Source of the DNA: Butyricicoccus pullicaecorum DSM 23266
GTDB taxonomy: Bacteria > Bacillota > Clostridia > Oscillospirales > Butyricicoccaceae
Assembly: GCF_900167005.1 (NCBI RefSeq)
Contig: NZ_FUXW01000003.1
Location: 77,439 to 141,438, forward strand
Direction: 5' to 3'
DNA length: 64,000 bases
In this document: positions 27,177 through 35,922 of the stretch, piece after piece
How the letters are laid out: every line of letters begins with the position of its first letter
Numbering within the stretch: position 1 is the first letter of the stretch
The notes under the pieces: generated by a model
Databases searched by the model: none
Seen by the model: only the letters and a program-made list of their open reading frames with translations
Told to the model about the DNA's origin: nothing
Program-made: the position numbers and the translations under genes

Positions 27177-27248
27177 AATCTTCCTCTCTCCCTGGCAGGA
27201 TGCCTTTTCCATTATACTGCCGAAGGGTGCTGTTTGCAAGAAAAATGA

Positions 27249-28079
27249 TTAGCTTTTATCCTGCATTCCGGGCTGATGACCGCTCTTTCCCAGATCGTTT
27301 GCGATATCGCGCAGCAGCGGATTCGAGGGCGGGCCGGATACTTCCTCGGGCTGCTCCTCATCATTGAGCCGCTCGACAATCCAGCCAATTCCGGACATCA
27401 GTGGGAATGGCGCATAAAACATCTTGAATACCAGCAAGGCAAAGTGGATGCCCAGACCGACCGGCTGCAGCATAGCGACCACAAGGCTGATAATCAGGTT
27501 GGGAAGATTCACAACAAACAGCATGCACAGCAGATTGCCGACCTGCCCTGACATGCGGAAGAAGGAATCTTTAATCGCCTCTGTCGCGCTCATAGCCTCC
27601 TCGCTGACAAACAGCACCTCACACATATACAGGCGCAGAAACAGCCAAGTGATGACAACCACACAGACAATCAGAGCCAGCACAATCAGGCCGGTATGAA
27701 AAAGCAATATGGTAATCGACATGGACATTGCAAGCGGAATGAAGAGAGGCAGAACAATCGTGGCGCACTGAATGAGATAGAGCACAATCGCACCGCCCCA
27801 GCCATCTATTGACCGGTAAAACGCCGTCAAATCCGCATAATTGGGCTTGTTCTCGGTTCTCCACAAATGCGTCAGGCACAGCGCCGCGCCCAGCGTCAGC
27901 GGCGACAGCAGCAGCCAAGCCACCAGTACAAACAATCCTTGATTCCATCCCAAGACCTGTTCCCAGACAAATTGGATGATACTTTGCAGGGTTGTGTAAC
28001 CCAGCGCGAGAATCAACAGTCCCACCACATTCTCACGATACAGCCGCCATGCCTTACACCGAATTTCATGGTTACTCAT
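27249..28079 (-). CDS. Multi-pass membrane protein of unknown function
   Basis: A 276-residue protein with about six hydrophobic segments (for example VVGLLILALGYTTL, LFVLVAWLLLSPLTLGAALC, GLIVLALIVCVVVITWLFLR). Its C-terminal tail of about 45 residues is charged and Pro/Glu-rich. The cytosolic segment with SEEAMSATEAIKDSFFRMSG resembles DUF975 or glycerophosphodiesterase membrane-domain proteins in layout. I cannot name the family with confidence. It has an AAGGAGG ribosome binding site and is followed 72 bases later by coaX. Confidence 0.8.
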   Translation of the reverse strand: MSNHEIRCKAWRLYRENVVGLLILALGYTTLQSIIQFVWEQVLGWNQGLFVLVAWLLLSPLTLGAALCLTHLWRTENKPNYADLTAFYRSIDGWGGAIVLYLIQCATIVLPLFIPLAMSMSITILLFHTGLIVLALIVCVVVITWLFLRLYMCEVLFVSEEAMSATEAIKDSFFRMSGQVGNLLCMLFVVNLPNLIISLVVAMLQPVGLGIHFALLVFKMFYAPFPLMSGIGWIVERLNDEEQPEEVSGPPSNPLLRDIANDLGKSGHQPGMQDKS

Positions 28080-28099
28080 ATTCTTACGCCTCCTTCCCG

Positions 28100-28138
28100 A
28101 AAAAACAGCAAGGCGGGAACGCCTCTTGCGCTCCCGCC
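28100..28138 (-). terminator. Terminator of pgi
   Basis: GGCGGGA and TCCCGCC enclose a 13-base loop. The minus-strand flank then reads TTGCTGTTTTTT. Confidence 0.75.
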
Positions 28139-28151
28139 TGATTTCCGTGCC

Positions 28152-29480
28152 TTACAGTCTAGCTTCCAGAGCTTCCTTTTCCTTCTCAAATCCGGGCTTA
28201 CCGAGCAGCGCGAACATATTCTTCTTGTATGCCTCAACGCCCGGCTGATCGAACGGATTGATGCCCAGCAGGTAACCGGACAGACCGCATGCCTTCTCGA
28301 AGAAGTAGATCAGGTAGCCGAGGTGGTACTCATCGTTGCGATCGATCTCGAGCACGATGTTGGGGGTGCCGCCGTCGCAGTGTGCCAGCAGCGTGCCAGC
28401 GTATGCCTTGGAGTTAACAAACTGCATGCTCTTGCCAGCCAGGTAGTTCAGACCGTCCAGATCGTCCGGATCAGCCTCGATGAACAGATCTTCCTTCTGC
28501 TCGCGTACCCATACAACGGTCTCGAACAGATTGCGGGTACCGTCCTGAATGAACTGACCGATCGAGTGCAGGTCGGTGGAGAAGTTTGCCGATACCGGGA
28601 AAATACCCTTGTGGTCCTTGCCCTCAGACTCTGCAAACAGCTGCTTGAACCACTCGCCCAGCATAACCAGAGAGGGTTCGTAGTTAACCAGAATCTCGGT
28701 CTGCTTGCCCTTGCGGTACAGGATGTTGCGCAGAGCTGCGTACTTTGCACAGATGTTGTCCTTCTTCTTGAAGTCAGCCAGTGCGTCCTGTGCACCCTTC
28801 ATAACAGCTTCCAGATCCAGACCAGCAACAGCCATCGGCAGCAGGCCAACAGCGGTCAGGACAGAGAAACGGCCGCCGACATCATCCGGTACCACGAAGG
28901 ACTCATAGCCCTCAGCGTCTGCCAGACCCTTGAGCGCACCCTTTGCCTTATCGGTGGTTGCATAGATGCGATCCTTTGCGCCTTCCTTGCCGTACTTATC
29001 TTCTACCAGCTTCTTGAAGATGCGGAATGCGATTGCAGGCTCGGTGGTCTTACCAGACTTGGAAATTACATTGACCGAGAAGTCACGGTCGCCGATGATC
29101 TTAATGATATTGGACAGATAGCTCGACGAAATGTTGTTGCCCACGAAGTAGATTTCCGGGATGCCTTCCGGACGAACGCCGTTGTACTGCTGGCCGTTGA
29201 TGAACTCAATGGCAGCGCGTGCGCCGAGGTAGGAACCGCCGATACCGATAACGACCAGAACCTCGCTCGACTGCTGAATCTTCTTGGCAGCCTTCTGGAT
29301 GCGGGCAAACTCTTCCTTGTCGTAATCGTTGGGCAGATCGACCCATCCGAGGAAATCATTACCGGCTGCGGTCTTGCTCTCGAGCATTTCCGTGCAGGTA
29401 TCCATCAGCGGTGCCAGGCACTCGACTTCCCACGGACGAACAAATGCGTCAATACCAGTCAGTTTCAATTCCATAGACAT
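28152..29480 (-). CDS. pgi: Glucose-6-phosphate isomerase
   Basis: Interconverts glucose-6-phosphate and fructose-6-phosphate in glycolysis. The 442-residue length fits the short bacterial form. Motifs are [55 protein letters not shown] and [17 protein letters not shown] 29480 (MSMELKL) lies 8 bases after GAGG. A GTG three codons upstream is too close to that site. It is a monocistronic unit. Confidence 0.97.
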   Translation of the reverse strand: MSMELKLTGIDAFVRPWEVECLAPLMDTCTEMLESKTAAGNDFLGWVDLPNDYDKEEFARIQKAAKKIQQSSEVLVVIGIGGSYLGARAAIEFINGQQYNGVRPEGIPEIYFVGNNISSSYLSNIIKIIGDRDFSVNVISKSGKTTEPAIAFRIFKKLVEDKYGKEGAKDRIYATTDKAKGALKGLADAEGYESFVVPDDVGGRFSVLTAVGLLPMAVAGLDLEAVMKGAQDALADFKKKDNICAKYAALRNILYRKGKQTEILVNYEPSLVMLGEWFKQLFAESEGKDHKGIFPVSANFSTDLHSIGQFIQDGTRNLFETVVWVREQKEDLFIEADPDDLDGLNYLAGKSMQFVNSKAYAGTLLAHCDGGTPNIVLEIDRNDEYHLGYLIYFFEKACGLSGYLLGINPFDQPGVEAYKKNMFALLGKPGFEKEKEALEARL

Positions 29481-29543
29481 TTCAAACACCTCAATATTTA
29501 TACTTTCTCATACCATGGCAGTCCTGGGACTGCCTTTAGTCAT

Positions 29544-29572
29544 AGTTTACTACCATATCCGAACCTGCGCAA
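29544..29572 (-). promoter_or_regulatory. Probable promoter of pgi
   Basis: Minus-strand TTGCGC (29567-29572), a 17-nt spacer and TAAACT (29544-29549). The leader contains an 8-bp palindrome, GGCAGTCC with GGACTGCC (29517-29534). The rest of 29573-29716 shows no gene. Confidence 0.5.
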
Positions 29573-29718
29573 TACCTTTTGTGTAAAACACCAATACTTC
29601 CCCATTTTTTACACGATTGTTCCAAAAACGACACATTTTCCACCATATCCCAGGGCATCCTTCGCTGTACCATGGTGTTTCTCTCCTCCGGTTTCAAACC
29701 ATATGGTTACATTTTGAC

Positions 29719-29759
29719 ACAAAAAGAGTCCCTATCCGCACTTTGGACAGGGACTCTTT
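29719..29759 (-). terminator. Terminator of glyA
   Basis: AAAGAGTCCCT and AGGGACTCTTT form an 11-bp stem, followed on the minus strand by TTGTG. Confidence 0.82.
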
Positions 29760-29774
29760 GTATTTCAGCAAAAC

Positions 29775-31025
29775 TTATGCACCGTAGATCGGGAACTGTG
29801 CAACCATCTCACAAACGCTGCGGCGGATCTCGTCAGCCTTTGCGTCAAAATCGGTTGCTGCCTGCCAGATAAACTGTGCAATGCGTACCATTTCGGGCTC
29901 GCCAAAGCCGCGGGTGGTGACAGCCGGGGTACCAACACGCATACCGGAGGTAACAAACGGACCTTCGGGATCGTTGGGAATGGCATTCTTGTTGGCGGTG
30001 ATATAGACTTCATCCAGACGGCGCTGGAGCTCCTTACCGGTCACGCCTGCCTTGCGCAGATCGATCAGTGCAAGGTGGTTGTCGGTGCCGCCCGATACCA
30101 GATCAAAGCCCTGCTTCTGCAGTGCCTCAGCCAGTGCACGCGCATTGTTTACGACGCGGGTCTGGTATGCCTTGAACTCGGGCTTGAGTGCCTCACCAAA
30201 GCAAACAGCCTTTGCTGCGATGATGTGCATGAGCGGGCCGCCCTGGGTGCCCGGGAAGATTGCCTTGTTGATCTTCTTTGCGATCTCCTCGTTGTTGGTG
30301 AGGATAACGCCGCCGCGCGGACCGCGCAGGGTCTTGTGCGTCGTGGTGGTGACGACATCGGCGTACGGTACCGGATTCTGGTGCAGACCAGCAGCAACCA
30401 GACCAGCGATATGCGCCATGTCGACAAAGAGGTAAGCGCCGACGCTGTGTGCGATCTCTGCGAACTTCTCGAAATCGATGGCACGCGGATATGCAGAAGC
30501 GCCTGCGATGATCATGCGGGGCTTGTGCTCCTCAGCCAGCTTGCGAACGCCCTCGTAATCGATGCGGCCGTCATCATCAACGCCGTAAGGAATGATGTTG
30601 TAGAGAATACCGGACTGATTGACCGGAGAACCGTGGGTCAGGTGACCACCATTGTCCAGGCTCATGCCCAGAACGACATCGCCCGGCTTGCACAGTGCCT
30701 GATAAACTGCCATATTTGCCTGTGCGCCCGAGTGCGGCTGTACATTGGCAAACTGTGCCCCAAACAGCTTGCATACACGCGCGATTGCCAGGTTTTCTAC
30801 CTCATCGACGCACTCACAGCCACCGTAGTAGCGCTTGCCCGGGTAACCCTCGGCGTACTTATTGGTCAGAACCGAACCCATTGCAGCCAGAACTGCTTCG
30901 CTGACAATATTCTCCGAAGCGATGAGCTCAATATTACGCACCTGACGGTCGTACTCTTTTCGAATCATCGCACCTACTTCAGGATCGAATTTGCCGACCA
31001 AGTTCATTGCGTCCTGCATCACCAT
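29775..31025 (-). CDS. glyA: Serine hydroxymethyltransferase
   Basis: PLP enzyme that converts serine and tetrahydrofolate to glycine and methylene-tetrahydrofolate. The 416-residue protein shows [30 protein letters not shown], the PLP-binding Lys in [15 protein letters not shown], and the C-terminal TRGFGEPEM. It has a strong AGGAGG ribosome binding site. It is a single gene with its own upstream region and terminator. Confidence 0.98.
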   Translation of the reverse strand: MVMQDAMNLVGKFDPEVGAMIRKEYDRQVRNIELIASENIVSEAVLAAMGSVLTNKYAEGYPGKRYYGGCECVDEVENLAIARVCKLFGAQFANVQPHSGAQANMAVYQALCKPGDVVLGMSLDNGGHLTHGSPVNQSGILYNIIPYGVDDDGRIDYEGVRKLAEEHKPRMIIAGASAYPRAIDFEKFAEIAHSVGAYLFVDMAHIAGLVAAGLHQNPVPYADVVTTTTHKTLRGPRGGVILTNNEEIAKKINKAIFPGTQGGPLMHIIAAKAVCFGEALKPEFKAYQTRVVNNARALAEALQKQGFDLVSGGTDNHLALIDLRKAGVTGKELQRRLDEVYITANKNAIPNDPEGPFVTSGMRVGTPAVTTRGFGEPEMVRIAQFIWQAATDFDAKADEIRRSVCEMVAQFPIYGA

Positions 31026-31102
31026 ACAACTTCCTCCTCAAAACAGCTAAGAATAGTAGAAATCGGCGACATGCCGACCGAATTCAACTCATATAATGAT
31101 TA

Positions 31103-31126
31103 TTGCATATTTCCTAGAAAATGCAA
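31103..31126 (-). promoter_or_regulatory. Candidate glyA promoter with inverted repeat
   Basis: TTGCAT and ATGCAA form an inverted repeat separated by 12 bases. On the minus strand TTGCAT can act as a -35 box with AATAAT 16 bases further on. The remaining A/T-rich stretch 31127-31371 contains no supportable gene or structured RNA. Confidence 0.4.
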
Positions 31127-31373
31127 CTATGATTCGTGTTATTCGGTTATTTTTGTCACTTTATACGTTTCCAAACCATACAGCTGCATTATTTTTGGGA
31201 ATTTCCCCGATTCCATTTTCTCGTTTCTTCTGTGCATACACAAGGCATCGGTGTGTCCGCGAAACACTACACCATATATTGTGCATCCCACATGGACATT
31301 AGACGACTTCCTCCGCGTATATTCGACCATGTTTTTCGCTCGATTTCATACATTCCCGCTTACTTTGCCGTCA

Positions 31374-31408
31374 ATCAAAAAAAAGCACAGCCAGGCGGCT
31401 GTGCTTTT
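31374..31408 (-). terminator. Terminator of the permease/unknown-protein unit
   Basis: AAAAGCACAGCC and GGCTGTGCTTTT form a 12-bp stem followed by TTTTTTT on the minus strand. Confidence 0.9.
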
Positions 31409-31420
31409 CTCGATGGTTTT

Positions 31421-31885
31421 TTACTTAATCTCGATGCGCTCAGAGGACTCGTTGAGGTCTGAAATGCGGGCGATGATGACCTGCAGGACATCGTAAATCT
31501 CTTCCAGCTTCTGCGGATCGGTATTGTGCGTCAGGAACAGGCGCTCGATCTGACGAGATACCTCGCTGCCCGCCTGGAACGTCTTAACGAATGCCGGGAA
31601 GTTCGAACTCTTAACCGCATTGCGGAACATCGCGATGTCCTTGCGGATGAAGTCTACAATTTCGTCCGCAGTGCCAAACTTGCCGTGTACGATCGCATAG
31701 GGACGCATACGCTGCAAGAAGAACTTGTCACCCTTGGTGATATTGAACACGTACGACACCTTGGTACCGTCATCCAGTTCAAAGTCCACAAAGTACATGT
31801 TGCTGCGAATCATTCGGATATCCTTGGTCTGGAGCTGACGCAGCTTCAGCGCAATAATATCACCAGTCACCGTGTTCTGATTCAT
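31421..31885 (-). CDS. Conserved hypothetical protein
   Basis: A 154-residue soluble protein. The first half has a compact beta pattern (DIRMIRSNMYFVDFELDDGT, KVSYVFNITKGD). The second half is helical (EIVDFIRKDIAMFRNAVKSS; PQKLEEIYDVLQVIIARISD). No catalytic motif, signal peptide or membrane helix is visible, and I do not recognise it. It follows the permease gene by 35 bases, so it is probably co-transcribed with it. Ribosome binding site is AAGGAGG. Confidence 0.8.
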   Translation of the reverse strand: MNQNTVTGDIIALKLRQLQTKDIRMIRSNMYFVDFELDDGTKVSYVFNITKGDKFFLQRMRPYAIVHGKFGTADEIVDFIRKDIAMFRNAVKSSNFPAFVKTFQAGSEVSRQIERLFLTHNTDPQKLEEIYDVLQVIIARISDLNESSERIEIK

Positions 31886-31920
31886 ACATTTTCCTCCTTC
31901 TCAGATGGCCGCAGCCATAC

Positions 31921-33192
31921 TTATGCAAAACGGAGCAGCAGATACACCATGGAAATGGCAACCGACAGAATCATCATCGGGAAGCCAACCTTCAGATAGC
32001 TCATGAAGGTAATGGGGTATCCATTCTTGTTGGAAATACCAGACAGAACGACGTTTGCGGAGGCGCCGATGAGCGTACCGTTGCCGCCGAGGCATGCGCC
32101 AAGCGACAGAGCCCACCAAAGCGGAGTCACATCCATGCCGCTCTCGGCCTGGATTGCTAAAATCATAGGAATAAGGGTTGCAACGAACGGAATGTTGTCC
32201 AGGAAGGACGATACAATCGCGGAAACCCACAGGATAATGAGCATGGTCAGCACCATATTGCCGCCCGTCATACCAATCAGCAGCGTTGCCAGCTGATCGA
32301 TAACGCCGTTCTCTTCCATACCGCCGACGACAACAAACAAACCGATGAAGAACAGGATGGTCGACCACTCGACACCCATGATGACATCTTCAACGTCCTG
32401 CTTGCCAACGATCATCATGATCACTGCGGCCAGCAGTGCAATGGTGCACGATTCCATACCCAGCGAGGAGTGAAACATAAAGCCGATGACAACCAGACCG
32501 ATCATGACAACGCTCTTGATGAGCAGCGATTTGTCCTTAATGGCACGGTTTTCATCCAGCTCCATGACCGCCTGCATGGCGTCATTCGACACCTTGAGCT
32601 TGCGGCCAAACATCAGGTAGAAGCACAGCAACGAAGCTGCCATGATGATGACAATGACCGGAGCCGTGTTCAGAATAAAGTCGGCAAAGCCCAGACCTGC
32701 TTCCGAACCAATCATAATGTTCGGAGGGTCACCGATGAGGGTCGCCGTACCGCCCATGTTGCTGGCTAAGATCTGGGTCAGCAGGAAGGGCACCGGATTG
32801 ACCTTCAAAATCGAGGTGATTGCCAGCGTCATCGGGCCGACCAGAAGAACGGTGGTAACGTTATCCAGGAAGGCCGACAGCGCAGCCGTAATGATGGCGA
32901 ATACTGCCATGATCGCCCACGGCTTACCGTGGGTCAGCTTGGCAGACTTGATCGCAATGTATTCAAACAATCCTGAGTTCTTGACGACGGCTACAAAGAG
33001 CATCATGCCGACCAGCACACCAATGGTGTTGACGTCCACGTGCTCAATCGCACTGTCAACCGTCAATACGTGGGTGACCAGCAGGATGACTGCGCCTGCA
33101 AGCGATGCCGCCGCGCGATGAACCTTCTCCGAAACAATCGCGACCATGACCAAAAGGAAGATCACAATGGAAATAATTTCATTGGGGCTCAT
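31921..33192 (-). CDS. SLC13/ArsB/NhaD-type permease (ion transporter superfamily)
   Basis: A 423-residue integral membrane protein with about eleven helices in two inverted repeats. Repeat landmarks are AALSAFLDNVTTVLLVGP and SSFLDNIPFVATLIP (re-entrant loops with Asn-Val/Ile-Pro). Also present are MGGTATLIGDPPNIMIG and LGGNGTLIGASANVVL, which are typical of the ArsB/NhaD and P-protein branch. It may exchange Na+ and H+ or export an anion. ATG 33192 lies 8 bases after AGGAG, better than ATG 33198. Confidence 0.9.
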   Translation of the reverse strand: MSPNEIISIVIFLLVMVAIVSEKVHRAAASLAGAVILLVTHVLTVDSAIEHVDVNTIGVLVGMMLFVAVVKNSGLFEYIAIKSAKLTHGKPWAIMAVFAIITAALSAFLDNVTTVLLVGPMTLAITSILKVNPVPFLLTQILASNMGGTATLIGDPPNIMIGSEAGLGFADFILNTAPVIVIIMAASLLCFYLMFGRKLKVSNDAMQAVMELDENRAIKDKSLLIKSVVMIGLVVIGFMFHSSLGMESCTIALLAAVIMMIVGKQDVEDVIMGVEWSTILFFIGLFVVVGGMEENGVIDQLATLLIGMTGGNMVLTMLIILWVSAIVSSFLDNIPFVATLIPMILAIQAESGMDVTPLWWALSLGACLGGNGTLIGASANVVLSGISNKNGYPITFMSYLKVGFPMMILSVAISMVYLLLRFA

Positions 33193-33236
33193 TTTCATTT
33201 CTCCTATCTGTCAAAGACTTTTTTTAGGCCTCGTAC

Positions 33237-33265
33237 ATATTAGCACTTGGACTGCAAAAAGTCAA
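33237..33265 (-). promoter_or_regulatory. Sigma-A promoter of the permease unit
   Basis: Minus-strand TTGACT (33260-33265), a 17-nt spacer and TAATAT (33237-33242). The stretch from here to 33420 shows no gene. Confidence 0.8.
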
Positions 33266-33421
33266 AGTAAGAGATCACAAAAGTAACCCGTATTTGACAA
33301 TAAATTTCTATCAATATCACAATATAGTTGGAGATTCATCTATTTTACACTGGATGTTCCATCGCTTACGCTTTGGTCAATCTGCTCAAAATAATTTTCT
33401 GAAACTTGTATACAGGAACCA

Positions 33422-33445
33422 AAAGCCCAGCATGCGCCGGGCTTT
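33422..33445 (-). terminator. Terminator downstream of the second coaX
   Basis: AAAGCCC and GGGCTTT enclose a 10-base loop, with TTTTGG following on the minus strand; moderate strength. Confidence 0.6.
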
Positions 33446-33478
33446 GTGTATGAAAAAGTATCCAGTCTCGAAAAGCGG

Positions 33479-34303
33479 TCAGCCCTCTTCGGTCGCTTCT
33501 ACCGTACCGTTCTCCGCAATTCGACGGTTTTTGAACGCCTCGCGGTTGTTCTCATAGATGCGGCGCAAACCGTCCATGGTCAGATTGGGGTCAACGTCGT
33601 CAATCAGGCCGCAGTGCTCAGCCATCATACGACCCATACCGCCGGTTGCAACTACGCGCGCGTCTCCCTCGAGTTCCTTCTGCATGTCCAGAATGATACC
33701 GGTCAGCGCACCCACATAGCCGCGTACCGCACCCGACTGCATGGACTGCACGGTCGTGCGGCCGATGGCCTTCTCGGTGCGTGCGATATCGACGCGCGGC
33801 AGCTTGGATGCCTTCATAAACAGCGCTTCCATCGCGATCTTGATACCCGGGAAGATGGCACCGCCCAGATATGCGCCGTCCTTATCGATGCAGTCAAAGG
33901 TAATCGCCGTGCCGATGTCCACGATGATCAGCGGCGTGCCGTACTTCTCGATGGCAGACACCGCATTGACCAGTCGATCCACACCGACTTCACGCGGGTT
34001 TGCGTAATGGTTTACGATGCCCGTGGGCACATCGGTGCCGACAATCATGGGCTTGAGCGAAAAATACTTGCGAATCGCATTGGTCAGCGAGTACATCACC
34101 GGCGGCACAACCGACGCGATGATGACCGCGGTGGTGTCCTCGGGCTTATAACCCTTAAAGTGATAATATTGCAGAATCATCATACCGATCTCGTCCGAAG
34201 TAGACGAGGCATTGGTCGAAATACGGAAGGAACCGCGCAGTTCCTCTCCCTCAAATAGGCCGAACACCATATTGGTATTGCCTACGTCAATGGCTAACAG
34301 CAT
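33479..34303 (-). CDS. coaX: Type III pantothenate kinase, copy 2
   Basis: A 274-residue CoaX with the fully canonical motifs DVGNTNMVFGLF, VGVDRLVNAVSA, IVDIGTAITFDCID and FPGIKIAMEALF. It therefore looks like the housekeeping enzyme, while copy 1 is diverged and linked to a transporter. It lies 3 bases after a phosphoesterase gene and is probably co-transcribed with it. Confidence 0.95.
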   Translation of the reverse strand: MLLAIDVGNTNMVFGLFEGEELRGSFRISTNASSTSDEIGMMILQYYHFKGYKPEDTTAVIIASVVPPVMYSLTNAIRKYFSLKPMIVGTDVPTGIVNHYANPREVGVDRLVNAVSAIEKYGTPLIIVDIGTAITFDCIDKDGAYLGGAIFPGIKIAMEALFMKASKLPRVDIARTEKAIGRTTVQSMQSGAVRGYVGALTGIILDMQKELEGDARVVATGGMGRMMAEHCGLIDDVDPNLTMDGLRRIYENNREAFKNRRIAENGTVEATEEG

Positions 34304-34306
34304 GTT

Positions 34307-34837
34307 TTAGAACCATCCCCACTTTTTTTGCTTCTTTTTTTCCGGATCCCAAAGACCACCCTGGGTATCGTGCAGCGTAATGCACTCCACACGGCCCTCG
34401 TTCAGCGTCAGCACCGCGTACGAGGCGACCCCGCGGCGCGGCAGGCTGATCGAGCCAGGATTGAGCACCTCAACCGTTCCGTGCTTCGCATGGTAAACGA
34501 TATGGGTATGACCAAACAGGGCCAGCTGACAATCCTGCTCGGCAGCGTGCGCCGGTACATTGCCCGGAGACGAGAAGCAGGCGCCATCGCGATGGCCATG
34601 GGTCAGATAAATTCGCACACCTTCCAAGGTAACAACCGACTGCAGCGGTACATCTGCGCCCCAGTCATTATTGCCCAGTACGGCATAGACCGGCAAATCG
34701 GGATAGCTGTGCCGCAGTTCACAGGCATCCTCGTAACAATCTCCCAAATGGATGACCGCGTCCGGGCACTCACGCTCAACCGCGTCGTACACGTCCAGCA
34801 TTCGTCCGTGAGAATCGGAAATCACCACTATTTTCAC
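34307..34837 (-). CDS. YfcE/MJ0936-type metallophosphoesterase
   Basis: A 176-residue calcineurin-like phosphodiesterase. Metal ligands are seen in ISDSHGRM, HLGDCYEDA, LGNNDWG, THGHRDG and FGHTHIVYH. The physiological substrate is unknown. The start is a GTG at 34837, placed 9 bases after AGGAGG. The C-terminus is unusually Lys/Trp-rich (KKKQKKWGWF). Confidence 0.92.
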   Translation of the reverse strand: MKIVVISDSHGRMLDVYDAVERECPDAVIHLGDCYEDACELRHSYPDLPVYAVLGNNDWGADVPLQSVVTLEGVRIYLTHGHRDGACFSSPGNVPAHAAEQDCQLALFGHTHIVYHAKHGTVEVLNPGSISLPRRGVASYAVLTLNEGRVECITLHDTQGGLWDPEKKKQKKWGWF

Positions 34838-34926
34838 TGCGCACCGCCTCCTGTCTGTCGGAAAAAATCCCCTTGGAATCTACGCTACACTATACACGAA
34901 TTTTTTGTCTCTGTAAAGTACCCCGT

Positions 34927-34955
34927 GCACATTTTGCCTCACAGGCGCATAGACT
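34927..34955 (+). promoter_or_regulatory. SigE-like sporulation promoter of the three-gene unknown cluster
   Basis: GCACATT (34927-34933), a 14-nt spacer and CATAGACT (34948-34955). Against KMATATT and CATACAMT this gives 6 of 7 and 7 of 8 matches. No sigma-A promoter was recognised nearby. Confidence 0.6.
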
Positions 34956-34988
34956 GAAGCAAAGAATTTGCGCAGGGAGGCACATGAC

Positions 34989-35255
34989 ATGAACAATCTG
35001 GAACAGATCTTAAATCAGCTCAATTTACAAGCAAACGACCCGCGTTTGGTCGCTTTGACCCAGTTTTTGCAGACCGAACAGGGCAAATCGCTCGCGCAGA
35101 GCGTCAGCCCGCAGACCGCCGGACACATCACCCAAGCAGCACAGGCGGCAGGACGCGGCGATCAGGCCGCTGCACGGCAGGCCATACAGGAAGTCCTGCG
35201 CTCACCCGAGGGCGCCGCGCTCGCCAATCGCCTGCGTTCCATGCTCGGGCAGTAA
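34989..35255 (+). CDS. Hypothetical helical protein, first gene of the putative SigE cluster
   Basis: An 88-residue, all-helical, Gln/Ala-rich protein (MNNLEQILNQLNLQANDPRL; later AAARQAIQEVLRSPEGAALA). No cysteines, signal peptide or membrane helix. ATG 34989 lies 8 bases after GGGAGG. A TTG seven codons upstream would overlap that site. The family was not recognised. The SigE-like promoter makes a mother-cell sporulation role plausible. Confidence 0.75.
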   Translation: MNNLEQILNQLNLQANDPRLVALTQFLQTEQGKSLAQSVSPQTAGHITQAAQAAGRGDQAAARQAIQEVLRSPEGAALANRLRSMLGQ

Positions 35256-35273
35256 CCAAAAGGAGGTTTCGCA

Positions 35274-35675
35274 ATGGCCGAAAGTGACATGCTATCCGCT
35301 CTGCTGAACGATCCGCACGCGCTCGAACAGGCTTTATCGACCGCGAGCGCTCTGCTGGGCGGTTCCGATCCGCCCGCCATGCCGTCAATGTCCGAACCGT
35401 CCGGGATGCCCTCCGCTTCCCCGTCGGCCTCGGCAAACGATGCCTATGACCCGTCCGCCGATCTCATGCGCCGTGCCATGCCCGTCCTCGGACGCATCGC
35501 CCAGCGCGGTCAGGCCGCGGTCACACCGCAGAAGCGTGCGCTGCTCAACGCGGTCAAACCCTTCGTCGGCGCGCCCATCCGCTCGCAGATCGACCGCGGC
35601 ATGCGGCTGGTCTCGCTGGCCTACATGGCAACCGCCGTCTTAGGCTCGCCCGATGAGGACACGCGCCATGTATAA
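35274..35675 (+). CDS. Hypothetical protein with low-complexity linker, second gene of the putative SigE cluster
   Basis: A 133-residue protein in three parts: a short helical start (MLSALLNDPHALEQALSTA), a Pro/Ser/Met-rich linker (residues about 30-58), and a conserved-looking basic helical end (KRALLNAVKPFVGAPIRSQI, GMRLVSLAYMATAVLG). The last segment resembles a motif I associate with uncharacterised clostridial proteins. AAAGGAGG ribosome binding site. It overlaps the next gene by 8 bases. Confidence 0.72.
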   Translation: MAESDMLSALLNDPHALEQALSTASALLGGSDPPAMPSMSEPSGMPSASPSASANDAYDPSADLMRRAMPVLGRIAQRGQAAVTPQKRALLNAVKPFVGAPIRSQIDRGMRLVSLAYMATAVLGSPDEDTRHV

Positions 35676-35922
35676 TGAATATTTACAGCAGGCCGCACCC
35701 GATGAATTCTCGGAACCCATGCGGGAACAAACAACACCCGCCTCCGGTCTGTCTTCCGGCGGCGGGCTCATGCAGCTGCTGACCGATCGGCTGGGCGGTG
35801 CCAAACTGGACGCCGACACCCTGGTCGCCATCGCGGTCATCTGGTTTCTGTTGTCTGACGGCAAAGCGGTGGACACCGATCTGCTCATTATCATCGGTGT
35901 CCTGCTTCTGCTCGGGATTTAG
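35668..35922 (+). CDS. Hypothetical protein with two C-terminal hydrophobic segments, third gene of the putative SigE cluster
   Basis: An 84-residue protein (MYNEYLQQAAPDEFSEPM). A polar first half is followed by DTLVAIAVIWFLLSDGKAVD and DLLIIIGVLLLLGI, two short hydrophobic stretches that end exactly at the C-terminus. ATG 35668 follows GAGG by 9 bases, and the gene overlaps both its upstream partner and, convergently by 4 bases, rsmA. A membrane-linked spore protein is plausible but unproven. Confidence 0.72.
   Translation: MYNEYLQQAAPDEFSEPMREQTTPASGLSSGGGLMQLLTDRLGGAKLDADTLVAIAVIWFLLSDGKAVDTDLLIIIGVLLLLGI

Noticed and set aside
27867-29717. A 616-codon plus-strand open frame opposite pgi
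   Set aside because: Antisense to the clearly conserved pgi gene. The translation has no domain pattern.
31096-31462. Two plus-strand frames upstream of glyA
   Set aside because: They have no ribosome binding site and low-complexity translations, and they end in a terminator and an opposite-strand gene. The stretch is treated as non-coding.
33294-33299. A perfect plus-strand TTGACA
   Set aside because: No acceptable -10 box lies 16-18 bases downstream, and no plus-strand gene follows.
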